Assembly: GCA_964439955.1 (NCBI GenBank)
Contig: CAYTPX010000019.1
Coordinates: forward strand, 1 to 35,890
DNA: 35,890 nt
From: UBA1794 sp964439955
GTDB lineage: Bacteria > Bacteroidota > Bacteroidia > Bacteroidales > Bacteroidaceae
Reading direction: 5' to 3'
The translations under genes were made by a program, and so were the position numbers. Under the pieces are notes generated by a model, which was not told where the DNA came from, did no database searches, and saw only the letters and a list, made by a program, of their open reading frames with translations. Shown one piece after another: positions 15,307 through 23,586 of the stretch (the stretch's first letter is position 1; each line of letters opens with the position of its first letter).

Positions 15307-15876
15307 ATGCGTGTCATCAGCGGACTGTATAAACATCGGCGGTTCGACGTGCCCCGCACCTTCAAGGCACGCCCCACGACCGACTTTGCCAAGGAGAACC
15401 TGTTCAACATCTTGCGCGGCTACTTCGATTTCGAAGGCGGGGACATCCGGGCGCTCGACCTGTTCTCGGGCACAGGCAGCATTGGCCTGGAGCTTTGCAG
15501 CAGGGGATGCGCGCAAGTCGTCAGCGTCGAGCAAGACCGGCAGCACTATGCGTTCATACGGAGAGTGGCCGAAAGCCTCGGGGAGAAGCGGTGGAAAATA
15601 ATCTGCACCGACGCGTTCCGCTACATCGGGCATGCCCCGATGGCCTTCGACTTCGTATTCGCCGACCCGCCCTATGCGTTGGGGCAGCTCAAGGAACTAC
15701 CCGGGCTGGTACTCCCTTCCCCCCTTTTAAAAGAAGGCGGGCTGTTCGTACTCGAACACGGCAAGGAGCACTCCTTCCGCACCCATCCCTCCTTCCGGGA
15801 CGAGCGTGCCTACGGGAGCGTGCACTTCAGCTTTTTCGTAAAGGCCTCCCGGGAAACCCTCACAGGAGCGGGCTGA
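15307..15876 (+). CDS. rsmD: 16S rRNA (guanine966-N2)-methyltransferase
   Basis: This 189-residue SAM-dependent enzyme methylates G966 of 16S rRNA. The SAM-binding motif I is DLFSGTGSIGLE. The catalytic (N/D)PPY motif is FADPPYALG. The early RPTTDFAKENLFNIL segment is characteristic of RsmD. It starts 2 nt after the DUF3822 stop, so the two are co-transcribed. Its last 17 nt overlap the 3' end of convergent cls. Confidence 0.93.
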   Translation: MRVISGLYKHRRFDVPRTFKARPTTDFAKENLFNILRGYFDFEGGDIRALDLFSGTGSIGLELCSRGCAQVVSVEQDRQHYAFIRRVAESLGEKRWKIICTDAFRYIGHAPMAFDFVFADPPYALGQLKELPGLVLPSPLLKEGGLFVLEHGKEHSFRTHPSFRDERAYGSVHFSFFVKASRETLTGAG

Positions 15877-17302
15877 AAAGCCGCATGACCGACTCGCCGA
15901 AGCGGCGCAGGCGCGGGCGTTGTTCCCAAGCGGCCAGGTAGACGGGTGAACACCCCTGCTGGTCGTCGAGGAAAATGTCGCGTAGCCGTATGGCCGTGGC
16001 CGCGTCATAAAGGAAAGCGTTTACCTCAAAATTATGCTCGAAACTGCGGAAATCCATGTTCGTGCTGCCCACCGTGCTGAACACGTCGTCGGAAACCATC
16101 AGCTTCGAGTGCAAGAACCCCCTTTTGTAGAAGAATACTTTCACGCCGGCCTGCAGGATGTCGCGCAGATAGGAAGCCGTGGCCAACCCTACCAGCCGCG
16201 CGTCTGTCTTGGCAGGCAGCATGAGCCGCACGTCCACGCCCGCGAGGGCGGCCGTCTGGAGCGCCACGAGAATCGGCTCGGTAGGCAAGAAATAGGGGGT
16301 TTGTATGTAGAAATAGCGCCGTGCGCGCTGTATGGCCATCGTCAAGCCCTGCATGATGCCCCGCCAAGGGGAGACGGGGTCGGAAGTGACAACCTGCACG
16401 ATGCCCTTGCCCATGCTCCCCATCACAGGGAAATAGCGGGAGGAGGTAAGCATTTCACGCGTGGCGAAATACCAGTCGAACAGGAAGGAAGTCTGCAAAC
16501 CGTGGACACCCCTCCCCCGGACCAGCAGGTTCGTGTCGCGCCAGATACCGCCAATGCGCGGCGTGGAGCGCAGGTAGCGCAACGCAAGGTTGAGCCCTCC
16601 CACGAAGCCGACCTTGCCGTCAACGACCGCCAGCTTGCGGTGGTTGCGGTAGTTCACCCGCCCGGCCAGGAAGGGGAACACCACCTCGAGGAAGCTGCAT
16701 ACGCGGATGCCATGCTGCTCCATCGCATGGAAAAAAGACTTGGGCGTATGCCAGCTGCCCACATCGTCGTAGAGGACTTTCACTTCCACCCCCTGCCTGG
16801 CCTTGTCGATGAGCACGTCGCGCACCAAACGCCCCACAGGGTCGTCCTCGAAGATATAGTATTGCACGTGGATATAGCGCTCCGCCCGGTAACTCTCCCG
16901 CAGGAAAGCCTGAAGGAACTGAGTCCCGTCGGTCAAAGGCTCCACCTCGTTCCCATCGAAGACCAGCGCCCCGGCAGCCGAACCGAAGAACGAAGACACG
17001 TCCTTTACCGCCTCGTCCAGCTCCACGGTGCTCTGCGCCTGGAACTCCACCATAGGCCGCTTGCGCAGGCGGCTCTGCATCTTGCGGGAAATCAAGCGCG
17101 TCTTGCGCGTATTGCGCCCGAAGAAGACATAGAAGAGTATCCCGACGATGGGCAGGAAGGCTATGAACAAGACCCAAGCGATGGTCTTGACCGGGTTGCG
17201 ATTCTCCAGCAAAATCATGACAATGGTGAAGAGAGCCACTCCTATGTAGAGTGCCTTCCAGAGGACGAGGCCAAACAATTCCCACGAAGTCAAGACATCC
17301 AT
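15860..17302 (-). CDS. cls: Cardiolipin synthase
   Basis: This 480-residue inner-membrane enzyme joins phosphatidylglycerol molecules into cardiolipin. Two N-terminal membrane segments lie at about residues 10-32 and 41-61. Both phospholipase-D HKD motifs are intact: HRKLAVVD with His221, Lys223, Asp228, and HSKLMVSDD with His398, Lys400, Asp405. The start giving MDVLTSWELF is preferred over the upstream reading at 17377, which crosses the promoter. Its end overlaps convergent rsmD by 17 nt. Confidence 0.92.
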   Translation of the reverse strand: MDVLTSWELFGLVLWKALYIGVALFTIVMILLENRNPVKTIAWVLFIAFLPIVGILFYVFFGRNTRKTRLISRKMQSRLRKRPMVEFQAQSTVELDEAVKDVSSFFGSAAGALVFDGNEVEPLTDGTQFLQAFLRESYRAERYIHVQYYIFEDDPVGRLVRDVLIDKARQGVEVKVLYDDVGSWHTPKSFFHAMEQHGIRVCSFLEVVFPFLAGRVNYRNHRKLAVVDGKVGFVGGLNLALRYLRSTPRIGGIWRDTNLLVRGRGVHGLQTSFLFDWYFATREMLTSSRYFPVMGSMGKGIVQVVTSDPVSPWRGIMQGLTMAIQRARRYFYIQTPYFLPTEPILVALQTAALAGVDVRLMLPAKTDARLVGLATASYLRDILQAGVKVFFYKRGFLHSKLMVSDDVFSTVGSTNMDFRSFEHNFEVNAFLYDAATAIRLRDIFLDDQQGCSPVYLAAWEQRPRLRRFGESVMRLFSPLL

Positions 17303-17334
17303 AACGAACAGCGCGCCGCAGGGACACGCAGGGG

Positions 17335-17342
17335 CAAATATA
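17335..17342 (-). promoter_or_regulatory. -7 promoter box of cls
   Basis: Plus-strand CAAATATA reads TATATTTG on the minus strand, an exact TAnnTTTG match 33 nt before the cls ATG. No good -33 element is seen at the right distance. Confidence 0.55.
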
Positions 17343-17390
17343 CAATTTTTTGTGGTTACCGCGCCTTGCCTGTGCAAATTTTACGTAAAA

Positions 17391-17520
17391 CCGGAAGAGA
17401 GAAGGGCTTTTCCCAAAAAAACGTTGCACCGGGCCGGCAAAAGCCCCGCCGCCTTCCCCAGAAAGCTCCGGCACTTCCCGGGGAACTCCCCGCCGCTTTT
17501 CCGCCGCGCGCCGGGAGGGC
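17391..17520 (+). repeat. 22-nt-period repeat array D (between cls and topA)
   Basis: About five units fill the divergent cls-topA gap, including AAGCCCCGCCGCCTTCCCC, AAGCTCCGGCACTTCCC and AACTCCCCGCCGCTTTTCC, with 22- and 21-nt spacing. More degenerate units lie at the left end. The array separates the two promoters and falls upstream of both coding regions. Confidence 0.75.
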
Positions 17521-17589
17521 GGAAGAAAAAGCTTCGTTAAAAATGCAAATTCTTCAAATGTATATATAATGTGCAGTAGCGAAAATCAC

Positions 17590-17597
17590 TACTTTTG
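17590..17597 (+). promoter_or_regulatory. -7 promoter box of topA
   Basis: TACTTTTG is an exact TAnnTTTG match, 38 nt before the topA ATG. An AT-rich stretch (TGTATATATAAT) lies just upstream instead of a clear -33 TTTG. Confidence 0.55.
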
Positions 17598-17635
17598 CGC
17601 CGGAAACAGAAAAAAACAAAGAGCCGAACCAATCC

Positions 17636-19978
17636 ATGCAGAAGAACCTTGTCATCGTAGAATCCCCGGCCAAAGCCAAGACCATACAGCAATTCTTAGG
17701 AAAGGACTTCCAAGTCATGTCCAGCTACGGCCATATCCGCGACTTGAAGAAGCGCGAGTTCAGCATCGACCTGGCCCAAGACTTCAAACCCATCTATGAA
17801 ATCCCCAAAGAGAAACGGGAACTCGTCGGGGAACTGAAGAAAGCCTCGCAAGAGGCCAGCACCGTCTGGCTCGCCTCCGATGAGGACCGCGAAGGGGAAG
17901 CCATCGCTTGGCACTTGTCCGAAGTACTCGAGCTGAAACCCGAGCACCGGAAGCGGATCGTCTTCCATGAGATTACCAAGCCCGCCATACTACACGCCAT
18001 CGGGCATCCGCGCGAAATAGACATCAACCTCGTCAATGCCCAACAGGCACGGCGCGTCCTCGACCGCATCGTGGGCTTCGAGCTGTCCCCCGTGCTGTGG
18101 CGGAAAGTGAAACCCGCCCTCTCGGCCGGCAGGGTGCAGTCCGTGGCCGTGCGCCTCATCGTGGAAAGGGAACGGGAGATACAACAGTTCCAGAGCGAAA
18201 GCTTCTACCGCGTCTCCACAACCTTGGCCAAGGGCGACGGGAGCGAGCTGCGGGCCGACCTGAACACCCGCTTCCCCACCGAAAGCGAAGCATGCGGATT
18301 CCTCGACAGCTGCGCGCAAGCCCGCCTCACCATCGAAGAGGTAACCCGCAAACCGCTGCGCAAGCAGCCGGCTCCCCCCTTCACTACTTCCACCCTCCAG
18401 CAAGAGGCCGCGCGGAAACTGGGCTTCAGCGTGTCGCGCACCATGAGCGTCGCGCAAAAACTCTACGAGTCCGGGCAAATCACCTACATGCGTACCGATT
18501 CGGTAAACCTCTCCGAACTGGCCATCAACGCCTGCAAGGAAACCATACATACCCTCATGGGAGCAAAATACCACCGCGCACGCCGCTACGAAACGCACAC
18601 CAAGGGCGCGCAAGAAGCCCACGAGGCAATACGGCCAACCTACATGGACAGGCAGGAAATAGAAGGAAACCCCATGGAAAAACGGCTCTACGCCCTCATC
18701 TGGAAGCGTACTATCGCCTCCCAGATGGCCGAAGCCGAAACTGAAAAGACCACTGCCTACATCGCCATAGACAACCGCAACGAGAAATTCGTGGCCACAG
18801 GCGAAGTCGTGAAGTTCGACGGCTTCCTGCGTGTCTACAAAGAGTCTTTCGACGAAGAAACCGACAGCGAAAACGAAAGCGGCGCGCTCCCTCCCTTGGA
18901 AAAAGGCGAGACGCTCAGCTACAAGGCCATGACCGCCACGCAAAAAGCGACCCAGCACCCTCCCCGCTACACCGAGGCAAGCCTCGTGCACAAGCTGGAG
19001 GAACTCGGGATAGGGCGGCCTTCGACCTACGCACCCACCATATCCACCATCCAACAGCGCGGCTACGTCCTGAAAGGGGACAAGCCGGGCGTGGAAAGGA
19101 GCTACAAGGTATTTACCTTGGAGAAGGGAGCCGTTTCCTCCGAAACGCACACGGAAATGAACGGCCAAGAGAAGGGAAAGCTCATCCCGACCGATACCGG
19201 GCTCGTCGTAAACGACTTCCTTATGGAATACTTCCCCGCCGTGCTCGACTACAACTTCACGGCCAATGTGGAAAAAGAGTTCGACGAGGTGGCCGAAGGG
19301 CACAAGCCTTGGACCAGCATCATGAACGACTTCTACACCCACTTCCACCCGCTCGTCACCTCGGCCATGGAGACAAAAATGGAACACAAGGTAGGCGAAC
19401 GGGAATTAGGCACCGACCCGAAGACGGGAAGAACCGTATATGTCAAGATCGGGCGCTTCGGCCCCGTGGTGCAAATAGGCCAGGCTACTGACGAAGAAAA
19501 ACCCATCTTTGCCCAACTCAAGCCAGGACTTTCGCTCGAAACCGTCACGCTCGAAGAGGCGCTGGAGCTATTCAAACTGCCGCGCACGGTAGGGAAATTC
19601 GAGGGAAAGCCCGTCGTCATCGGCGCAGGGCGCTTCGGCCCTTACGTCCGCCACGACGGAAAATTCTACTCCATCGGAAAGGAAAAAGACCCACTGACCA
19701 TGAACCTTTCCGAATCCGTCGCCCTCATCCTCACGCGCCGCGAAGCCGAAAAACGGAACCACCTGAAGAAGTTCGACGAACGCCCGGGGCTGGAAGTCAT
19801 GAACGGACGCTTCGGCCCCTACATAAGCTGCGACGGGAACAACTACAAGCTACCCAAGAACACCGTGCCCACGAGCCTCACGCTGGAAGAATGCCTGAGC
19901 ATCATACAGCAACAACAAGAGAAAAAAGCCACGACCCACGCCACGCGCGGGAAACGGGCCACAACCTACTCCAAGTAA
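17636..19978 (+). CDS. topA: DNA topoisomerase I (type IA)
   Basis: This 780-residue enzyme relaxes negative supercoils. The Toprim domain is N-terminal (VIVESPAKAKTI, then SDEDREGEA near residue 82). The active-site tyrosine is Tyr284 in ITYMRTDS. The C-terminal part has three GRFGP-type topoisomerase repeats (GRFGPVV, GRFGPYVRHDG, GRFGPYISCDG) and no zinc-finger cysteines, the usual Bacteroidota form, with a basic tail. It lies 4 nt before the GNAT-like gene. Confidence 0.96.
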   Translation: MQKNLVIVESPAKAKTIQQFLGKDFQVMSSYGHIRDLKKREFSIDLAQDFKPIYEIPKEKRELVGELKKASQEASTVWLASDEDREGEAIAWHLSEVLELKPEHRKRIVFHEITKPAILHAIGHPREIDINLVNAQQARRVLDRIVGFELSPVLWRKVKPALSAGRVQSVAVRLIVEREREIQQFQSESFYRVSTTLAKGDGSELRADLNTRFPTESEACGFLDSCAQARLTIEEVTRKPLRKQPAPPFTTSTLQQEAARKLGFSVSRTMSVAQKLYESGQITYMRTDSVNLSELAINACKETIHTLMGAKYHRARRYETHTKGAQEAHEAIRPTYMDRQEIEGNPMEKRLYALIWKRTIASQMAEAETEKTTAYIAIDNRNEKFVATGEVVKFDGFLRVYKESFDEETDSENESGALPPLEKGETLSYKAMTATQKATQHPPRYTEASLVHKLEELGIGRPSTYAPTISTIQQRGYVLKGDKPGVERSYKVFTLEKGAVSSETHTEMNGQEKGKLIPTDTGLVVNDFLMEYFPAVLDYNFTANVEKEFDEVAEGHKPWTSIMNDFYTHFHPLVTSAMETKMEHKVGERELGTDPKTGRTVYVKIGRFGPVVQIGQATDEEKPIFAQLKPGLSLETVTLEEALELFKLPRTVGKFEGKPVVIGAGRFGPYVRHDGKFYSIGKEKDPLTMNLSESVALILTRREAEKRNHLKKFDERPGLEVMNGRFGPYISCDGNNYKLPKNTVPTSLTLEECLSIIQQQQEKKATTHATRGKRATTYSK

Positions 19979-19982
19979 GCCC

Positions 19983-21116
19983 ATGCCCGTACACATAGAA
20001 CCCGTAAGGACTCCCAAGCTGTTGAAGCGGTTCATCCGCTTCAACTATGAGCTCTACAAGGGAAACCCCTACTCCGTACCCGACTTGTACAACGACATGA
20101 AGCATACCTTCAGCAAGGAGAAGAACCCCGCCTTCGAGTTTTGCGAAGCGGAGTACTACCTTGCCTACAAGGAAGGGCGCATCGTGGGCCGCGTGGCCGC
20201 CATCATCAACCACCGGGCCAACGAACATTGGCAGACAAAGACCGTGCGCTTCGGGTGGATAGACTTCATCGACGACCTGGAAGTCAGCGCGGCACTGCTG
20301 GACACCGTGGCCGAATACGGACGTAAGCACGGCATGGACACGATGCAAGGCCCGCTCGGGTTCACCGACATGGACGCGGAAGGGATGCTCATCGAAGGCT
20401 TCGACCAGCTCGGCACCATGGCCACCATCTACAATTACCCCTACTATCCGCAGCACATGGAGCGGTTAGGCTTCACGAAAGCCGCCGATTGGGTGGAGTA
20501 CAAGCTCTTCGTGCCCCGAGAAATGCCCGAGAAATACCACCGCGTGGCCGAGATGATACGCAAAAGGTACGGCCTGCGCGTCAAGAAGCTCCACAACATG
20601 CGCGAAATACGCGAAAACAACTACGGGCAGCGCATCTTCGCCCTCATCAACGAAACCTTCAGCCCGCTCTACGGATACTCGCAGATGACGGAACGCCAGA
20701 TAAGCCAATACGTCAAGGCCTACCTCCCCATCCTCGACCTGCGCATGGTGACACTCGTGGAAACCGCCGGGGGCGAGCTCGTGGCCGTAGGCATCTCCAT
20801 GCCCTCCCTCTCCCACGCCCTGCAAAAGGCCAAAGGCAAGCTGTGGCCCTTCGGCTGGTTCCACCTGGCCAAGGCACTCTTCCTGAAACGGCCCAAGATA
20901 CTCGACCTCCTGCTCGTAGGCGTAAAGCCCGAATACCAAAGCCGGGGCGTCAACGCGCTGCTCTTCGACGACCTGATACCCATATACCAAAAGCTCGGGT
21001 TCGAGTACGGGGAGACCAACATCGAACTGGAGGACAACACCAAAGTGCAGGCCCAATGGCAATACCTGGAGCGCGAACAGCACAAACGCCGCCGCGCCTA
21101 CCTCAAAAAACTATAG
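19983..21116 (+). CDS. GNAT-fold acyltransferase-like protein
   Basis: This 377-residue protein looks like a Bacteroidota-conserved GNAT-related protein. The C-terminal half has the acetyl-CoA-type segment VGVKPEYQSRGVNALLFDD (about residues 310-330) and a conserved LGFEYGETNIELEDN. The N-terminus reads FIRFNYELYKGNPYSVP. No donor or acceptor is known to me. It follows topA by only 4 nt, so it is co-transcribed. A gap with a repeat array then precedes parE. Confidence 0.7.
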   Translation: MPVHIEPVRTPKLLKRFIRFNYELYKGNPYSVPDLYNDMKHTFSKEKNPAFEFCEAEYYLAYKEGRIVGRVAAIINHRANEHWQTKTVRFGWIDFIDDLEVSAALLDTVAEYGRKHGMDTMQGPLGFTDMDAEGMLIEGFDQLGTMATIYNYPYYPQHMERLGFTKAADWVEYKLFVPREMPEKYHRVAEMIRKRYGLRVKKLHNMREIRENNYGQRIFALINETFSPLYGYSQMTERQISQYVKAYLPILDLRMVTLVETAGGELVAVGISMPSLSHALQKAKGKLWPFGWFHLAKALFLKRPKILDLLLVGVKPEYQSRGVNALLFDDLIPIYQKLGFEYGETNIELEDNTKVQAQWQYLEREQHKRRRAYLKKL

Positions 21117-21127
21117 CCCGCACACCG

Positions 21128-21188
21128 GAAAGCGCCTGCACCCCCGCCGGGAAGTGCCGCCGCATCCCGCCAAAAGCCCCGGCACTTT
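21128..21188 (+). repeat. 22-nt-period repeat array E (leader of parE)
   Basis: Three units at exactly 22-nt spacing: AAGCGCCTGCACCCCC, AAGTGCCGCCGCATCCC and AAGCCCCGGCACTTT. The array fills nearly all of the 83-nt gap and ends 11 nt before the parE ATG. It leaves room only for a short ribosome-binding region (AAGAGAAAGAC). Confidence 0.8.
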
Positions 21189-21199
21189 AAGAGAAAGAC

Positions 21200-23092
21200 A
21201 TGGAAGGAAACGAACCCAACACCCCCCCCGCCAACTACGGCGACGAACACATCATCCACCTCAGCGACATGGAACACGTGCGCCGGCGCCCGGGCATGTA
21301 CATCGGGCGGCTGGGCGACGGGTCCCAAGCCGAAGACGGGATCTACGTGCTCCTCAAGGAAGTCATCGACAACAGCATCGACGAATTCCGCATGAACTCA
21401 GGCCGGCAGATAGAAGTCACCATCGAAAACGGGACCACCGCCAGCGTGCGCGACTACGGGCGCGGCATACCCCAAGGGAAACTCATCGAGGCCGTCAGCG
21501 TCTTAAACACCGGGGGGAAATACGACTCCAAGGCCTTCAAAAAAAGCGTAGGCCTCAACGGGGTAGGCATCAAGGCCGTCAACGCCCTGAGCTCCGAATT
21601 CTCCGTCAGCAGCTACCGCGAAGGCCAAGTGCGCACCGCACGCTTCCGCTGCGGGGAACTGCAAGAAGACACCACCACCCCCAGCGAAGGCCCCACCGGC
21701 ACACTCATACGCTTCCGGCCCGACGAGACACTCTTCACCGGATACCAGTACCGGACGGAATACATCGAGACCATGCTCCGCAACTACGCCTACTTGAACA
21801 CCGGACTCACCGTGCTGCTCAATGGGAAGCGCTTCCACTCGCGCAACGGGCTGCTCGACCTCCTCACCGAAGCCCTCACGGAAGAACCCCTCTACCCCAT
21901 CGTCCACCTCAAAGGGGAAGACATCGAAATAGCTTTCACCCATACCTCGCAATACGGGGAAGAATACCACTCGTTCGTCAACGGGCAGCACACCATACAA
22001 GGCGGCACGCACCAGAGCGCCTTCCGCGAGCATCTCGCACGAACCATCAAGGAATTCTTCAACAACAAGAACTTCGAATATACAGACATACGCAACGGAT
22101 TCGTCGGAGCCATAGCGCTCAACGTGGAAGAGCCCATGTTCGAGAGCCAAACCAAAATCAAATTAGGATCAAGCACCATGGCTCCCGGCAAGGACTCAAT
22201 AACCGTCAACAAATTCGTAGGCGACTTCATCAAGCGCGAAGTCGACAATTATCTCCACCGCAATGCCCCGATGGCCGAAGCCCTGCTCCAGAAAATACAA
22301 GCCAACGAGAAAGAGCGGAAAGAGATAGCGGGAGTGACCAAGCTCGCCCGCGAACGCGCCAAGAAGGTAAGCCTCCACAACCGGAAGCTGCGCGACTGCC
22401 TCATACATCTCAGCGACCAAAAAGGAGAAGAGGAGATGAAAGCCAAGAGCAGCATATTCCTTACCGAAGGAGACTCCGCAAGCGGCTCCATAACCAAGAG
22501 CCGCAATGTCAATACCCAGGCAGTGTTCAGCCTGAGGGGCAAGCCGCTAAATTGCTACGGGCTTACCAAAAAGGTCGTCTACGAAAACGAAGAATTCAAC
22601 CTCCTGCAGGCCGCACTCAACATTGAGGAAGGCATCGAGAATTTGCGCTACAACCGCGTCATCATAGCTACGGATGCCGACGTGGACGGCATGCACATCC
22701 GCCTGCTCCTCGTCACCTTCTTCCTCCAGTTCTTCCCCGAACTCGTCAAAAAGGGGCATGTCTTCATCCTCCAAACGCCGCTCTTCCGCGTCCGGAACAA
22801 GAAGAAAACCATCTATTGCTACAACGAGGAAGAACGCCTCCGCGCCATCGAAGAACTGGGGCCCTCGCCGGAAATCACCCGGTTCAAGGGGCTTGGCGAA
22901 ATCTCCCACGACGAGTTCCGCCACTTCATCGGCCCCGACATCCGGCTGGAGCCCGTCACTCTGCGGAAAAACGACCAAGTCAAGGAATTATTGGAGTTCT
23001 ATATGGGAAAAAACACCATGGAACGCCAGAACTTCATCATACAGAACCTCGTCGTAGAAGAAGACCTCATCGACGAAGGCCAAGCCATTTAA
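21200..23092 (+). CDS. parE: DNA topoisomerase IV subunit B (type IIA, GyrB/ParE family)
   Basis: This 630-residue ATPase subunit drives strand passage with ParC. The GHKL ATP-binding site is EVIDNSIDE around Asn58, with YGRGIP and GGKYDSKAFKKSVGLNGVG loops. The Toprim part has EGDSASGS near residue 423 and ATDADVDGMHIR. It lacks the GyrB-type long insertion. Its partner parC lies about 8 kb downstream on the other strand. The order parE-coaD-S41 protease is typical of Bacteroidales. The name ParE rather than GyrB rests on this context and length. Confidence 0.9.
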   Translation: MEGNEPNTPPANYGDEHIIHLSDMEHVRRRPGMYIGRLGDGSQAEDGIYVLLKEVIDNSIDEFRMNSGRQIEVTIENGTTASVRDYGRGIPQGKLIEAVSVLNTGGKYDSKAFKKSVGLNGVGIKAVNALSSEFSVSSYREGQVRTARFRCGELQEDTTTPSEGPTGTLIRFRPDETLFTGYQYRTEYIETMLRNYAYLNTGLTVLLNGKRFHSRNGLLDLLTEALTEEPLYPIVHLKGEDIEIAFTHTSQYGEEYHSFVNGQHTIQGGTHQSAFREHLARTIKEFFNNKNFEYTDIRNGFVGAIALNVEEPMFESQTKIKLGSSTMAPGKDSITVNKFVGDFIKREVDNYLHRNAPMAEALLQKIQANEKERKEIAGVTKLARERAKKVSLHNRKLRDCLIHLSDQKGEEEMKAKSSIFLTEGDSASGSITKSRNVNTQAVFSLRGKPLNCYGLTKKVVYENEEFNLLQAALNIEEGIENLRYNRVIIATDADVDGMHIRLLLVTFFLQFFPELVKKGHVFILQTPLFRVRNKKKTIYCYNEEERLRAIEELGPSPEITRFKGLGEISHDEFRHFIGPDIRLEPVTLRKNDQVKELLEFYMGKNTMERQNFIIQNLVVEEDLIDEGQAI

Positions 23093-23103
23093 AAGGAAGC
23101 ACC

Positions 23104-23574
23104 ATGAGACGACGCGCCATCTACCCCGGCTCTTTCGACCCCTTCACACGCGGCCACCACTCCATCGTGCAGCGCGCCTTGGCATTCATGGACGAGGTTG
23201 TCATAGCCATCGGCAGCAATCCCGCCAAGAACGCCTGCTTCGCCCCGGAGACCCGGCAAGCGATGATAGCCGAACTCTACGCCGGCGAACCGCGCATCCG
23301 GGTGGTTTGCTACAGCGGGCTCACGTGCGACTTGGGGAAGCAGCTTGACGCACGCTTCATCATACGGGGCGTGCGCAGCACGAGCGACTTCGAATACGAA
23401 CAACAGATGGCCGCAACCAACCAAAGGATATCGGGCATCGAAACCATCCTCCTCTTCTCCGACCCGAAACTCTCCTACATCAGCTCCTCCATGGTGCGCG
23501 AACTGATGCAATACGACAGCGATGTCTCCCCGTTCCTCCCCAAGGGGATGGATATCGGGAAGTGGAAGAAATAA
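23104..23574 (+). CDS. coaD: Phosphopantetheine adenylyltransferase
   Basis: This 156-residue enzyme makes dephospho-CoA from phosphopantetheine and ATP, the penultimate step of CoA synthesis. The nucleotidyltransferase motif is PGSFDPFTRGHHSI, including the (T/H)xGH-type element. The C-terminal ISSSMVREL motif is also present. Length is normal. It follows parE by 11 nt and precedes the S41 protease by 12 nt. Confidence 0.95.
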   Translation: MRRRAIYPGSFDPFTRGHHSIVQRALAFMDEVVIAIGSNPAKNACFAPETRQAMIAELYAGEPRIRVVCYSGLTCDLGKQLDARFIIRGVRSTSDFEYEQQMAATNQRISGIETILLFSDPKLSYISSSMVRELMQYDSDVSPFLPKGMDIGKWKK

Positions 23575-23586
23575 AAACCCTTGCAT

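Noticed and set aside
16034..17569. 511-residue open frame on the plus strand
   Set aside because: It is antisense to cls, which has both HKD motifs, and it crosses the cls promoter and array D.
17990..19387. 465-residue open frame on the minus strand
   Set aside because: It lies antisense within topA and has no recognisable motif.
21154..22626. 490-residue open frame on the plus strand
   Set aside because: It is a shifted frame of parE, rich in Arg, His and Pro, with no family features.
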